Positions 36,469 to 48,400 of a stretch of DNA of 64,000 bases are shown here, piece after piece (the stretch's first letter is position 1; every line of letters starts with the position of its first letter). The translations under genes and the position numbers were made by a program. The stretch comes from Haberlea rhodopensis. Lineage: Eukaryota; Streptophyta; Magnoliopsida; Lamiales; Gesneriaceae. The notes below the pieces were generated by a model. That model did no database searches. It was not told the origin of the DNA and worked only from the letters and a program-made list of their open reading frames with translations. The stretch is from contig CAJQUN010000418.1 of the NCBI GenBank assembly GCA_907163345.1, positions 425,287-489,286 of the forward strand, in the 5' to 3' direction.

Positions 36469-39400
36469 ATGGAGCAGAGTGAAACGGCGGCAGTGGCCAT
36501 GGCCAGACTGTTGAATTTCGCTGCCAGTTTTAAAGCTTCTGCGATTACAAATGCTAATGGCAAGGGGAATTCGATTCTGCCAGAGCATTCGCAGGCTCAG
36601 ATGCAGTCGAAGTTGATGGCCTTGGAGCAATCTAGGCAGTGTCACGCCAATTCTCGATCACCGCAGCAAATGGTGGCACAGACAAAAGTGGCACCTTCGG
36701 GACAGCAGCGAATCAGGTTTCCGTCCAAATCACCGCCTCCCAAACATGCTTCTACTGGGGGGCGAAAAAAATCGCTGCCAGTTGTCTCTCCTCGGGCTCC
36801 CCCTGTCAAGCCAGTGTCTTTTCCTAAGCCTGCCCAGCAGTCATTGCAGTGGGTCCTTGTAACTAATTTTTGGATGTTAATTGTCTTTACGTTTTTTAAT
36901 TTTTGTTGATAATTTGGTCAAGGATAAATGAAGCATATCATATTTTATCCTACTATTTGGAAAAGATGGTGAATACACTTTGACAAACAAAATATTCCAA
37001 CTTTGAAATACAACACACCAAATTGAGATCCCAAACAGTTTTCGCATGCTCATAACTCACAACTCTTATATTAGTTCAAGACTTTCTTTATGATTGAGCT
37101 TGTTGCTATGGATGGTTTACAATGAGGAAAAGTTTCTGTATTTATAGTAGAATGAATCCACAACCTCTGTGTGAATACCTGAGCAAACTTCCACCAACCA
37201 TTATTTTAGTTCACATAGGCAACTCGAATGCTGCCCAAAATGCAGTATTTAGTAAATAATTCCACAAGGAAATGATTTCAACATTTTTGTGCTTTAAGTT
37301 TGGACCGAGAAGTAGAAGAGAGATTTTTGGATGCTTTTTAATGGGAACTTTAAAATTGATTAGAATTGAGATCAATTTTAGAGGTGAAAGTTAAGTGATA
37401 TATTAGCTAGCTGTAAATGAATATGAGATAATAAAGGGTAGTGTCTGTTTCATATCTTTACTTTTGTGTGTAGCAGAAACTGAGCCATACAGTTCAAATT
37501 TCTAATCTGTAGATATATATGTGGAGGGAGGTGGTGAGGTGAAATGGCAGCATAAAAGTATTGAAGAAATGGGTTTAGAGTTCAAATATGGATAGGGACA
37601 ATGACGGAGGATAGTCAGCAATCATTTTCTTTTCAAATTCGCTTTGTTTTGTGTTCTGGGTTCTGTTGCATTGTTTGTCACTTCATCGTGCTCAATAAAT
37701 TTATTTAGAGAGGCTCAGAAATAACCAGCCTTTATATCTTAGCTGTAAGAGATTATGATCGCTGACGCTGGTGATCTTCAGGAGAACAGAGTCCCCAAAA
37801 GATCAAGAATTGTGTAATCCAGATATGAAGGATTGCACTCCAAAGAAGCGGAAATATTGCAATTGTAAGAACTCTAGATGCTTGAAGATGTAAGTACATT
37901 CCTCTAATTGATTAACCTATCCATAACAATGACAACTTGGTAATTTGTTTTGCTGCTTGGTACAACCATTTTACTGAATTCCAACTTATGCACCTCACAA
38001 ATCCCTTATGAGGAAACGATAAAAGCATTGAACATTTGATTGTAATAGAGTAAATCCCTCATTTTTTGCATGTTGCTTCCTGCAGCAGGTTAATTGGATA
38101 ATGAGTTTTGCAGATATTTTTTGAGAATACAGTTTTTGTAATTTCTTGCATACTTTTTATTTATTTATGTTGAAATCATAATGCTACGTAATGGTAGAGT
38201 TATGCTATTTGATATTAGTGATGAACCTTTTTTAGTAAATTTACTAAATTTTATATTTTGCACTTAGAGGAGTAGTATGACTGGTCCAACTAGATGTTCA
38301 GTTTTAGGACAGACGTATGCCAGATTGAGACAAAAATGAAATTGTAATTTTAGACCATTTTCAGGTCTAATGGCTCTTGCATTTAGTTTGGTTGATTGAA
38401 TAACACAAATGAAGTCTTGTCAAACTTAGCTGTTCGATGAATTTCTCTTCTGCCTCTTTTAATCAATGATGTGATTTTGTGCAAATGCTTTTCATGTGTG
38501 GTTTACTCGTCTTGGTTAAGCTGTCTGTAATGACCAACAGGTACTGCGAGTGCTTCGCCTCAGGGATTTACTGTGATGGATGTAGCTGTATTGGCTGTCA
38601 TAATAAAATAGAATATGAGGCCAACAGAAAGGCATCAATTGATGCAATACTAGAGAGAAATCCCAACGCCTTCACGCCCAAGATAGCTATCAGTCCGCAT
38701 GGAGCCATAGATGTAGGGGTACTTAACATGATATTCTGATGATTTCTGACTACTTGTTAGACTATATTCTAAATTCTTTGATTTTCCTTATGCTGTGGCA
38801 TCCATGTTACAAAATTTCAAATCCTACAAAAGCATGTTAAGAAAGAGAAAGACGTGTCCTAGTAAGAAGTGAAACTAGTATTTTTGGTTTAATATTACTA
38901 TATAGTGATGTTTTGCACTTGCATGCATTTAACTGCTTTTAACTGACTCGAGGAAAATCTAGGTAGAACACTACAAAGGATGCAATTGTAAGAAGTCCGG
39001 ATGCCTGAAGAAGTACTGTGAGTGCTTCCAGGCCAATATTCTGTGCTCTGACAAATGCAAATGCATGGACTGCAAAAATTTCGAAGGAAGTGAAGAGAGG
39101 AAAGCTCTTTTCCATGGAATTCCAGCAAACTCAGTGGCAGTCATCCAAGCGGTGACCAATGGAGCCATTGGAACTCCACCATCCAAAAAGAGTAAAAATC
39201 AGAAAATGCTTTTTGGGATCACACCTAATGATCAATCGACCAGCAGGCTTCCACGATTTTGTCAGGTGCCTATGAAATAGTTAATGAAACTGATGTTTTG
39301 ATATAAATAAATTTTTTTTGGCGTTTTTGTTTCTTCTTTTTGTGCTCTTAAATTGGTGATAAAAAGAATAAATAATAAAAAAAAATTGGTCAAGTTACTT

Positions 39401-42400
39401 TTTCTAGTTTCCGTTGCAACATCTCAGTTCATGCTGCTAATAACTCCAAGTAATTGTCACACACTTCAGTAAAATCTACATGAAATCTTGTTTCTTATTG
39501 TGAATAGGGAACTTGTGTAGCTTCTGATTCATCTCATTCCCCGTCATCATATGTTCACCTGTCTAAACCTGACTCTGCAACAACTTTAGGGACTATCTTT
39601 TACAGGTAGAACTGTTTTTTTTTTATTATTATTATGTACTAGTATAAAACACGTGCGACGCACGCGAATATCAGTAAGATTATAAATGATTTAAAATTTT
39701 AAAATTGAAAATATAATATTGTTTTAATATCATATTAGTCTGTCTATTTTTTATTTGTATATAAGAATGAGTACTCGATGATAATGATTAATAACTGAAA
39801 TTATTATGTTTTTTTCCCTTTTTCCCATGGTATCAAAACTAAAATCAGTATAATTTCTTTGTTACCATATCTGTTTTAGTCATATCATGTTTTGAACTTT
39901 TTTTCGTTTGTTTTATTCCAGTAACTATCCTTACAAATTAAGGTGACATATATAATAAGGATGAAGTAAAAATGAAGCAATAAACTATTTTCAGTAAAAC
40001 TAAAAAAATTATAATTAAATCACTCATTGTATACTAAAGTATAATAAAGTAAGAAAATGAGAAAATGCATTAACCATCTCATATTTTTTATAACTTTTAT
40101 TTTTTAATTAATTAATAATTATTATTAGTTAGTAATTAGGATGTAAATTTATAAAGTCTAACTTAAAGCCTTAAATGTAAATGTTATTAAATATGGAAAA
40201 TGAAGAGGTGTGAGATAATAATTAGATGTTCATAAAGATGTGTAATTAAATAAATATAAAAGTGATACATAATTATTTACAAATTCAAAATTTTATTTTA
40301 TTATCTAAAATGAAATTATTTCCCTTGAAGGGAAACGATTTAAAGGACATTGTATCATTTCATAATTGAAAATTTTGCACTTGTTCCACACTTTATATGT
40401 TATTTTTTTTATGTTATTCTCATATTTTTAAATGATATTATCCTAAATTAATTAGTGCCTATAATTATTATAGACATTTATATTGTATAATTATTAATAC
40501 ATATTATATTTTCTAATCTTATTATTATATTATATTTTTAAAGCTATTATTAATTAATTTATAATTATTAACAATAGTAATTATTATTAGGATTTATAAT
40601 TTAAGAAGATTATAATCTTATAATTTAAAAGTGATTAAACATGGAAAACGAAGAGGTGTGAGTTTCAATAAATATTATCAGCATTAATTTTTGACACTAC
40701 GTTATTACTTAATATATCTTAAGTCAATTAGTGCCTATAATTATTATTTTACATTTATATTGTATAACTATTATTAGCATTATTATTTGATATTTGTAAT
40801 TTTATTATATTTTTTACTACTTTTATTAATTATATTAATTAGTAATTAAGATGTATGAATTTAAGTTTATAAATTTGTAACTTTATGGTTGAACTTAATA
40901 CATTTTATTATATTTACTAATCTTATTATTATATTATATTTTTAGTGATATTATTAATTAACTGATAATTAATACTATTATTAATTATATTAATTAGTAA
41001 TTGAGATGTACAAATTTAAGTTTATAAATTTGTAACCTAATGTTGAAACTTAATACATTTTATTTTATTTTCTAATCTTAATATTATATTATCCTTGTAA
41101 AGCTATTATTAATTAACTGATAATTATTAACAAATAGTAATTAGGATGTATAATTTAAGAAGATTATAGTCTTATAATTTAAAAGTGATAAAGGATGGAA
41201 AACGAAGAGGTGTAAGTTTCAATAAATATTATTAGCATTATTTTTTGACACTGCGTTATATTACTTAAAATATCTAATTAATTGTGTTATTTAATATCAT
41301 TTGGCCTTAAAGAGAATATCATCTTTAATTTCAATTATTATATAATTACTGTAAAGACCCGGAATTTAATTAAGGGGTAACTAAAACTTGATTTAAAAGA
41401 GTTTAAATACTTCTAAACTCTAGCATAGAGTTTCAATCCTTCAAGGAGTCCTTAGCCATCTCAAACTCCTTCCATTTAAATCAATATGCAGCTGTCAAGA
41501 TCGAACCAAAATCCATTCCATCACCTCCTCATGCCACACGTTTCTGTCCCTATAAGTTAGAAGAGTCCAAGTCATACAATGCTTCGAAACCTCTTCTCAA
41601 GCCACATACCTCACCTTATCAAAAACTCCATCCGAGGCGCAATCAAAGAACAAAACAGAATCTGTTCTTCCACCTCAAAGATTTCAGAATCGGATCCCTT
41701 CGATTTCGAGTTAGAGTCCAACTCAAACTCCTAAAGTTGGTCCAACCTTCACCTATAAATATAAGTGCCAATCTTGAGGAATTTACATCACAATTTCCCT
41801 TCCTTCTCAGCCTCCACAAAGCAGAAGCTCCTGCACGAATTTTTTCAGAACCTGTGCCTCAGAATCTGTTCGAGTTTCCAGCCATATCGCCGTCTGTGTT
41901 TCAGACGTGTTCATCGATCACCAAGCCACCAGATTTCATAACTCCAAGTCCTTTGAATTGCAAACTTCCAGCCTTGTTCCAAGCCTATAATTTATCGAAA
42001 ACTCTCACCACTCTCAGCATATATTTCTCAATAAACCTCAGCTCAATTCCTCGACCAATCTCAGAAAATTCCGTGTGAAACAGCAGCCTTCCCATCGATA
42101 ATTCCAGCAAGTTTCTAGATTGAAACCGAGGGATTCTCGATCAATAATCAGCACCTACCCCATCGTTAGTTCCAGCCTATAAACTCACAACGTTAGCCTC
42201 ACTTTCGAGCCTTGATTCTGTCCAAGCTTTTCTGAAACGTTTCATCACCTTGTCCCATCGAAGTGCAACCATTGCTCTATTCAATTTCGTTGAGAAATTC
42301 TGTTCGAGAATTTCCAGAAGTGGTTCGGGTGCTCCCTGATTTGGTTCGAACTTTTGGCAGCCTACTCGTGTTGTTCGAAAGCCAAGGAAGATAAGAATTC

Positions 42401-45400
42401 ATCCGTGCGTTTCAATCCCTTAATCAAGCACGATACCAAGCACTGTAAGTGGGCTTTTGCTATAAATATTCGTTTCGTTTTCTAAAATCATATAAGTATG
42501 TTTTGAAATTCCAATCGATATGTATTATGTTGAAATTATGAAAGTATTATTTTGTAAGCACGCTAAACTCGAAATCTAATTGGATTTGGATCCCCATGAC
42601 CCTGATGCGGTGGGATGTAACCGCTAAAAGAACCTTATACGGTGGTAATCCGTTGTTTCTGGATTATCCAGACCCTTTATTCGTGGGTTAGCCGATGTTA
42701 TGACCTCATCTCTAGGAGGGTTAAGTCTAGAGACTGATATCAGTACCAAGAAGAGAGTAGAATGCTTTACTGTGCTTAAGTATATGAAAATTATGAAACG
42801 ATATGTTATGTCATGGCTCGTAAGGGCAACCAAGTATGTTAAGATACATTCATATCGATTTATGCAAGTTTTATGATACAAGTTTATGAAAATTATATTA
42901 TATGTATGATATCGATTGTCCCCCACTTGCTGAGTGTTTACCAAAGCACTCAACCCCTTACTCTACATCCCCAGATAAAGCCGAAGAAGAATTAGAGCAA
43001 GAAGAAGAGCACCAATTTTGGGGTTGGTGAATCAAGTCCGCTGCGTAGTTCAAGATTTTATGTTTTAAAGTTTTCCAGTTTTAAGACAATTTTATTTATT
43101 CAGTTGTTAAGTTTTTAATTCCGTATTTCTTTATTCATTGTAAAGACAATGGTTTTTATTTTTATAGAAAAAGACTGGCTTTTCAGTAGTTATGATATTA
43201 TGAGGCTTATTGGTTTCCTAGTTGTAATGGAAATCAATGCCGGTGTTATTGACCCCGGTCTCGGGGCGTGACATTTTTGTGGTATCAGAGCTAGCCAGGT
43301 TCCATAATCCCGCTGGGAAAAGTATTCTAGTTAAGGAAATAACTAGAAGAAAATTCCGGTTGAAATAGACCAACTGGAGAAATAAATACAGTTGGGTGAA
43401 AATTGTCGTTTCATGATAATTACGATAATCAGAAGTCCAATCTGATTAATCACATGAATACGAAAATTTTTGAAATTTTAAAATTTTCAGTTTCTGTTTT
43501 TAAAAAAAATTTATTTTCGAAAAATCGATTTTTAAGAATTATTTTCGGATTTTTTTCGATTTTCGTACAGTAAACCCTAGCCGATTACCGTCGCCGCCGA
43601 TTGCCGCCATGATAGACGTCGGGGAATATACCAATCGAATCGTCTTCTTCAGTCGATCATTCTGTCCAAGTATCAGACCAATCGGACTTCGTTTGATCCG
43701 TCAATTTCCCGATTGTTCTCAAGAACCCTAACCCCAAATTATTTCGTTTTCCCGATTTACAGATCGTACCTTGATCGTTTTTTAAATTAAAAATTTTCGT
43801 GAGATCTTCCAAGTAATTCGATCATTAACCCTCTGCCAATTTCAGATTTCAAGCTCCGATTAGGGATTAATTTCGAAACCCTAATTTTCGATTATAAACC
43901 CTAATTTTCGATTTAAAAAAAAAAAAAAAAAAAAAAATTTCCCAGAATTCGAATTCTTGCTTTTAATACTTGATTTTATGATTTGTCAAGTATTTAATTC
44001 CGTGTTTGGGTTTAGGTGATGACAACCCGAGTGCAATCTGTCCAGATTCTCAGTATGGAGCAAGAAATTGAGAAGCTCAAGGAAGCTAAAGCTGAACTGA
44101 TAGAAGTTGCGGAACATCTGAGAGGTGATGTCCATAGAATTAGCTACTACCATCATCAAGCTAATGAGCAGCTTGAGGAATCTAAGGAAGAAGTAGCTAG
44201 AAAAGACGAACTCCATAGGACTGCAGAGGAAAAATGCGTAGTCCAAAGACAGCAGTTGGATCAAATGGCTGATCATATTCTCACACTTCAAAATACGAAC
44301 CATCGCCTGTCTGTAAGAAGCAATGGTTACTGGGGTATAGTCACTCATCTCCTGAATGTCAACAGTGATCTAAGGGAAGCCAATGATCACATGAGAAATC
44401 TTCTGGATGTTGTCGATTCAGATGAAGATACAGACGAAGACCCTGAGGAAGAACCCATGCAGGAAGATGTCGTAGAAGAATTAGGAAGTGGAGAAGTGAT
44501 AGATCCATAGTTCGTAGAAGCTTTGTTTAGGAGTTTTGTTTTCATTTTATTTCAATGTTCAGCATTTTCCTTTTCAGTAGTTGTGATAAACATTTTTCCA
44601 GTGATTAATAAAAGTATCATTTTTGTTTATCATGTCTTCTTTATCTTTCTGCTATCGTTATACCTTCTGCGCAAAGATTTTAGATCTTTATATATTGTAG
44701 GAAATGGCCGGACGTCCAACCCGCAACAACCGTAATCCAAACTATGCTGTTCCTCCCCACTCTAATGAAGAGAGAACTAATGAAAATCAGAATTCTCCAC
44801 CTGCACCGCCACAACCTCCGAGGGTGGGACTGAGTCGTGAAGACTTGGCAGCAATAGCCACCATTGTGGCCACAACACTTCAAGGTTTGAGTAACCCTGC
44901 TGTTAATCAACCTCAAGCACAGCCAGCACGTCCGCAAGGTGTAAAGTACCACTATGAATCGTTGCGGAAGAACAGAGTTCCAACCTTTGATGGCAACTCA
45001 GACTTGGAGATGGCCCAGAACTGGCTGAAGCAAATAGAGAACCACCATAGACTGTTGGAAGTACCGGATGATATCAAGGTGGAAGTTACCACGTCTTTTC
45101 TCATCGACCAAGCTGGGAAATGGTGGGAAAACGTGTCACCACTTATGCTAGAAGCGGGACCAATCACATGGCAAAGGTTCCGAAGTACCTTTCTAAAGCA
45201 GTACTTTCCAACTGCGGTCCAGAACCAGAAGCTGCGAGAGTTTGAAAACCTGACACAGACTCCAGACATGACAGTGGTAGATTATACCGCGAAGTTCAAC
45301 TCGCTGGGAACATACGCGCCGAGCATAATGGCAGACGAGTCTCTTAAACTGCATCGCTTTAGGATTGGACTGAACAGTCGTATCCAATCCGCCCTTGCGA

Positions 45401-48400
45401 TTTTCGAAACCGCAAATTTTGGAGATCTGATGGGAGCAGCCATCAGGGCTGAAGCAGACATTAAGCGTCGCGAGGAAGAGTTTAAACGCAAGCGACCCTC
45501 CACCAATCAGCATACCTCTAGTAATCAAAACTTCAAGAGGCCTAGTTCGTCCAGCAACCAGCAAAGGGGACCCACAGTAGGCCCTACTCAACAGAGGTAC
45601 CCTAAATGTTCGAACTGTGGATTCAACCATCTAGGAGAATGTCTCAGAGGAAAAGGTGCATGTTTCCGATGTGGGAAGACAGGCCACCGAATTGCTGAGT
45701 GTCCCGAACCTGATATGAGGGGGACGACTGTAAGGAATAACGGCCCTCCTAGTAAACCAAATGAGACTAAGCCGAACGCCAGAGTGTTTGCTATAACGCG
45801 AGATGAGGCCGAGGACGCAAACGACGTTGTGGCAGGTACCATTTATTTAAACGAATTACCTGCGTATACTTTGTTTGATTGTGGTGCCACACACTCGTTT
45901 ATATCTAAGAGGTTTACTAAGAAACTAGCCCTTAAGCCTGAACTGCTTAGTGAACCATATAACGTAGCAACACCAGCCAATAAGACCCTTATAGCACATA
46001 GCATACATCGAGATTGTAATCTTAGTATTAATGAAATCAAGTTTAATGCTGAGCTAATTCAACTCAAAATGGTGGATTTTGATGTTATATTGGGAATGGA
46101 TTGGCTATCCAAACATCATGGAGTAGTCGACTGCCGTAACAAGAATGTTAAACTACGGACTCCAGACGAGAAAGAGATCGTATACCACGACAAAACTAAG
46201 GAACGAAAATTCCTTCTTTCAGCAGCACAAACGTGGAAAGCTGTGAAGAACGGTGAAGAAGTTTACCTAGCTACAATAAGCGAGGTTAAAGAGGAAGATG
46301 AACCCAGGATAGAAGACATACCCGTTGTACAAGAATTTCCGGATGTCTTTCCTGAAGAGCTGCCCGGTTCTGTTCCAAACCGAGAATTGGAATTTGATAT
46401 TAATTTGGTGCCAGGCGCTACACCAATTTCTAAGGCACCATACCGAATGGCCCCAGCCGAACTGAAGGAACTTAAGGAGCAACTGCAGGAGTTATTGGAC
46501 AAGAAACAAATCAGACCAAGTGTATCCCCATGGGGAGCTCCAGTGTTGTTTGTAAAGAAGAAAGACGGGAGCATGAGATTGTGCATCGACTACAGAGAGC
46601 TGAATAAGATCACAATCAAGAACAAGTACCCTCTTCCAAGGATAGATGACCTGTTCGATCAACTCAAAGGCGCTAAAGTGTTTTCCAAGCTCGATTTAAG
46701 GACAGGCTATCACCAACTAAAGATTAAAGCAGAAGACGTGCCGAAAACCGCATTTAGAACACGGTATGGGCATTACGAGTTCACGGTGATGCCATTTGGC
46801 TTAACAAACGCGCCAGCCGTATTCATGGATTTAATGAATCGTGTATTCAAGTCATTCCTGGATGACTTTGTAGTGGTGTTCATCGACGACATACTCATTT
46901 ACTCATCGAGCAATGAGGAACACGAACAATATCTTCGCCTCACTCTACAGACTTTGAGAGAGAAGGAGCTCTACGCCAAATTTAATAAATGTGAATTTTG
47001 GCTAGAAAGCGTATCTTTCTTAGGACACATCATATCAAAAGAAGGCGTGTCAGTGGATCATAAAAAGGTAGAGGCGGTTTTGGATTGGTCTAGACCAACG
47101 ACAGTGACAGAAATCCGAAGCTTCTTGGGATTAGCTGGTTACTACCGGATGTTTGTCGAAGGATTTTCGTCAATAGCAGTACCTCTTACCAGGCTCACAC
47201 AAAAGAACGCAAAGTTCATATGGAGTGAGGAATGTGAGAAGAGCTTTGAGACTTTAAAGGAAAAGCTCTCATCTGCACCTGTACTGGTATTACCAACTGA
47301 AGACATGAGTTTCACTATTTATAGTGATGCATCTAAAGAAGGACTAGGATGTGTACTCATGCAGGAAGGAAGAGTAATTGCGTATGCTTCAAGACAGCTC
47401 AAACCCCATGAGCAAAACTACCCTACGCATGACCTCGAGTTAGCCGCAGTAGTGTTCGCCTTGAAGATTTGGAGACACTATCTGTATAGCGCCAAGTGCG
47501 AAGTGTTCACGGACCATCAAAGCCTCAAGTACTTGTTCACTCAAAAGGAACTCAACATGAGGCAGAGACGATGGATCGAACTTCTAAAAGACTACGATCT
47601 CACTATTAGCTATCACCCCGGCAAGGCAAACAAAGTAGCAGATGCTTTGAGCCGGAAAGGCAAAGGGAAAATAATCTTAGCTACGGTCTCAGCTCAACCT
47701 TGTCTTCGAGAGACCATCAAATTAAGCCAAGATCAAGATCCGAGCCTAACCAAGCTAAAAGAACAAGTCAGGGAGAAGGAAATTACTGACTTTGAAATCG
47801 ATAACAAGGGAATTCTGTGGATGAAAGGACGGTTGTGCGTGCCAGATGTGAATAACATAAGACAAGAAGTAATGTCTGAAGCGCACAAGTCAAAGTTTTC
47901 AGTCCACCCTGGGAGTACAAAGATGTACAAGGATTTGAAGGAAAGTTTTTGGTGGAACGCAATGAAAAAGGACGTAGCTGAATTCGTCGCCCGATGCTTG
48001 GTATGTCAACAAGTTAAAGTTGAGCATCAGAGACCCGGAGGACTTCTTCAACCTCTGGAAATCCCTGAATGGAAATGGGATCACATCTCCATGGATTTTG
48101 TCGTGGGACTACCAAAGTCAAAGCAGAGCCATGACGGAATATGGGTAATTGTTGACAGACTAACCAAGTCAGCACACTTCCTACCAGTCCGCATGAACTA
48201 CAACTTGGATAAGTTGGCAACACTATATATGGACAATATAGTGAGATTGCACGGAGTCCCAGTGAGCATACTATCAGACCGAGATCCCAGATTCGTGTCG
48301 CGTTTCTGGAAAAGCTTTCAGCAAGCTATGGGAAGTAAGGTAACTCTTAGCACGGCTTATCACCCACAAACTGATGGCCAGACGGAGAGGACTATCCAAA

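Noticed and set aside
41737..42078. 113-codon frame repeated at 49580-49921, and a 109-codon minus-strand frame repeated at 50467
   Set aside because: Each pair is the same LTR sequence seen twice. Presence in both copies follows from LTR identity and is not evidence of coding.
43280..43291. TGGTATCAGAGC motifs (also 20450, and complements at 29784 and 62420) as possible tRNA gene pieces
   Set aside because: They are primer-binding sites complementary to the 3' end of initiator-Met tRNA next to LTRs. No tRNA gene structure surrounds them.
44952..46586. Several minus-strand frames of 70-145 codons under the chromovirus gag-pol
   Set aside because: They are antisense to an intact polyprotein, with no recognised motif.
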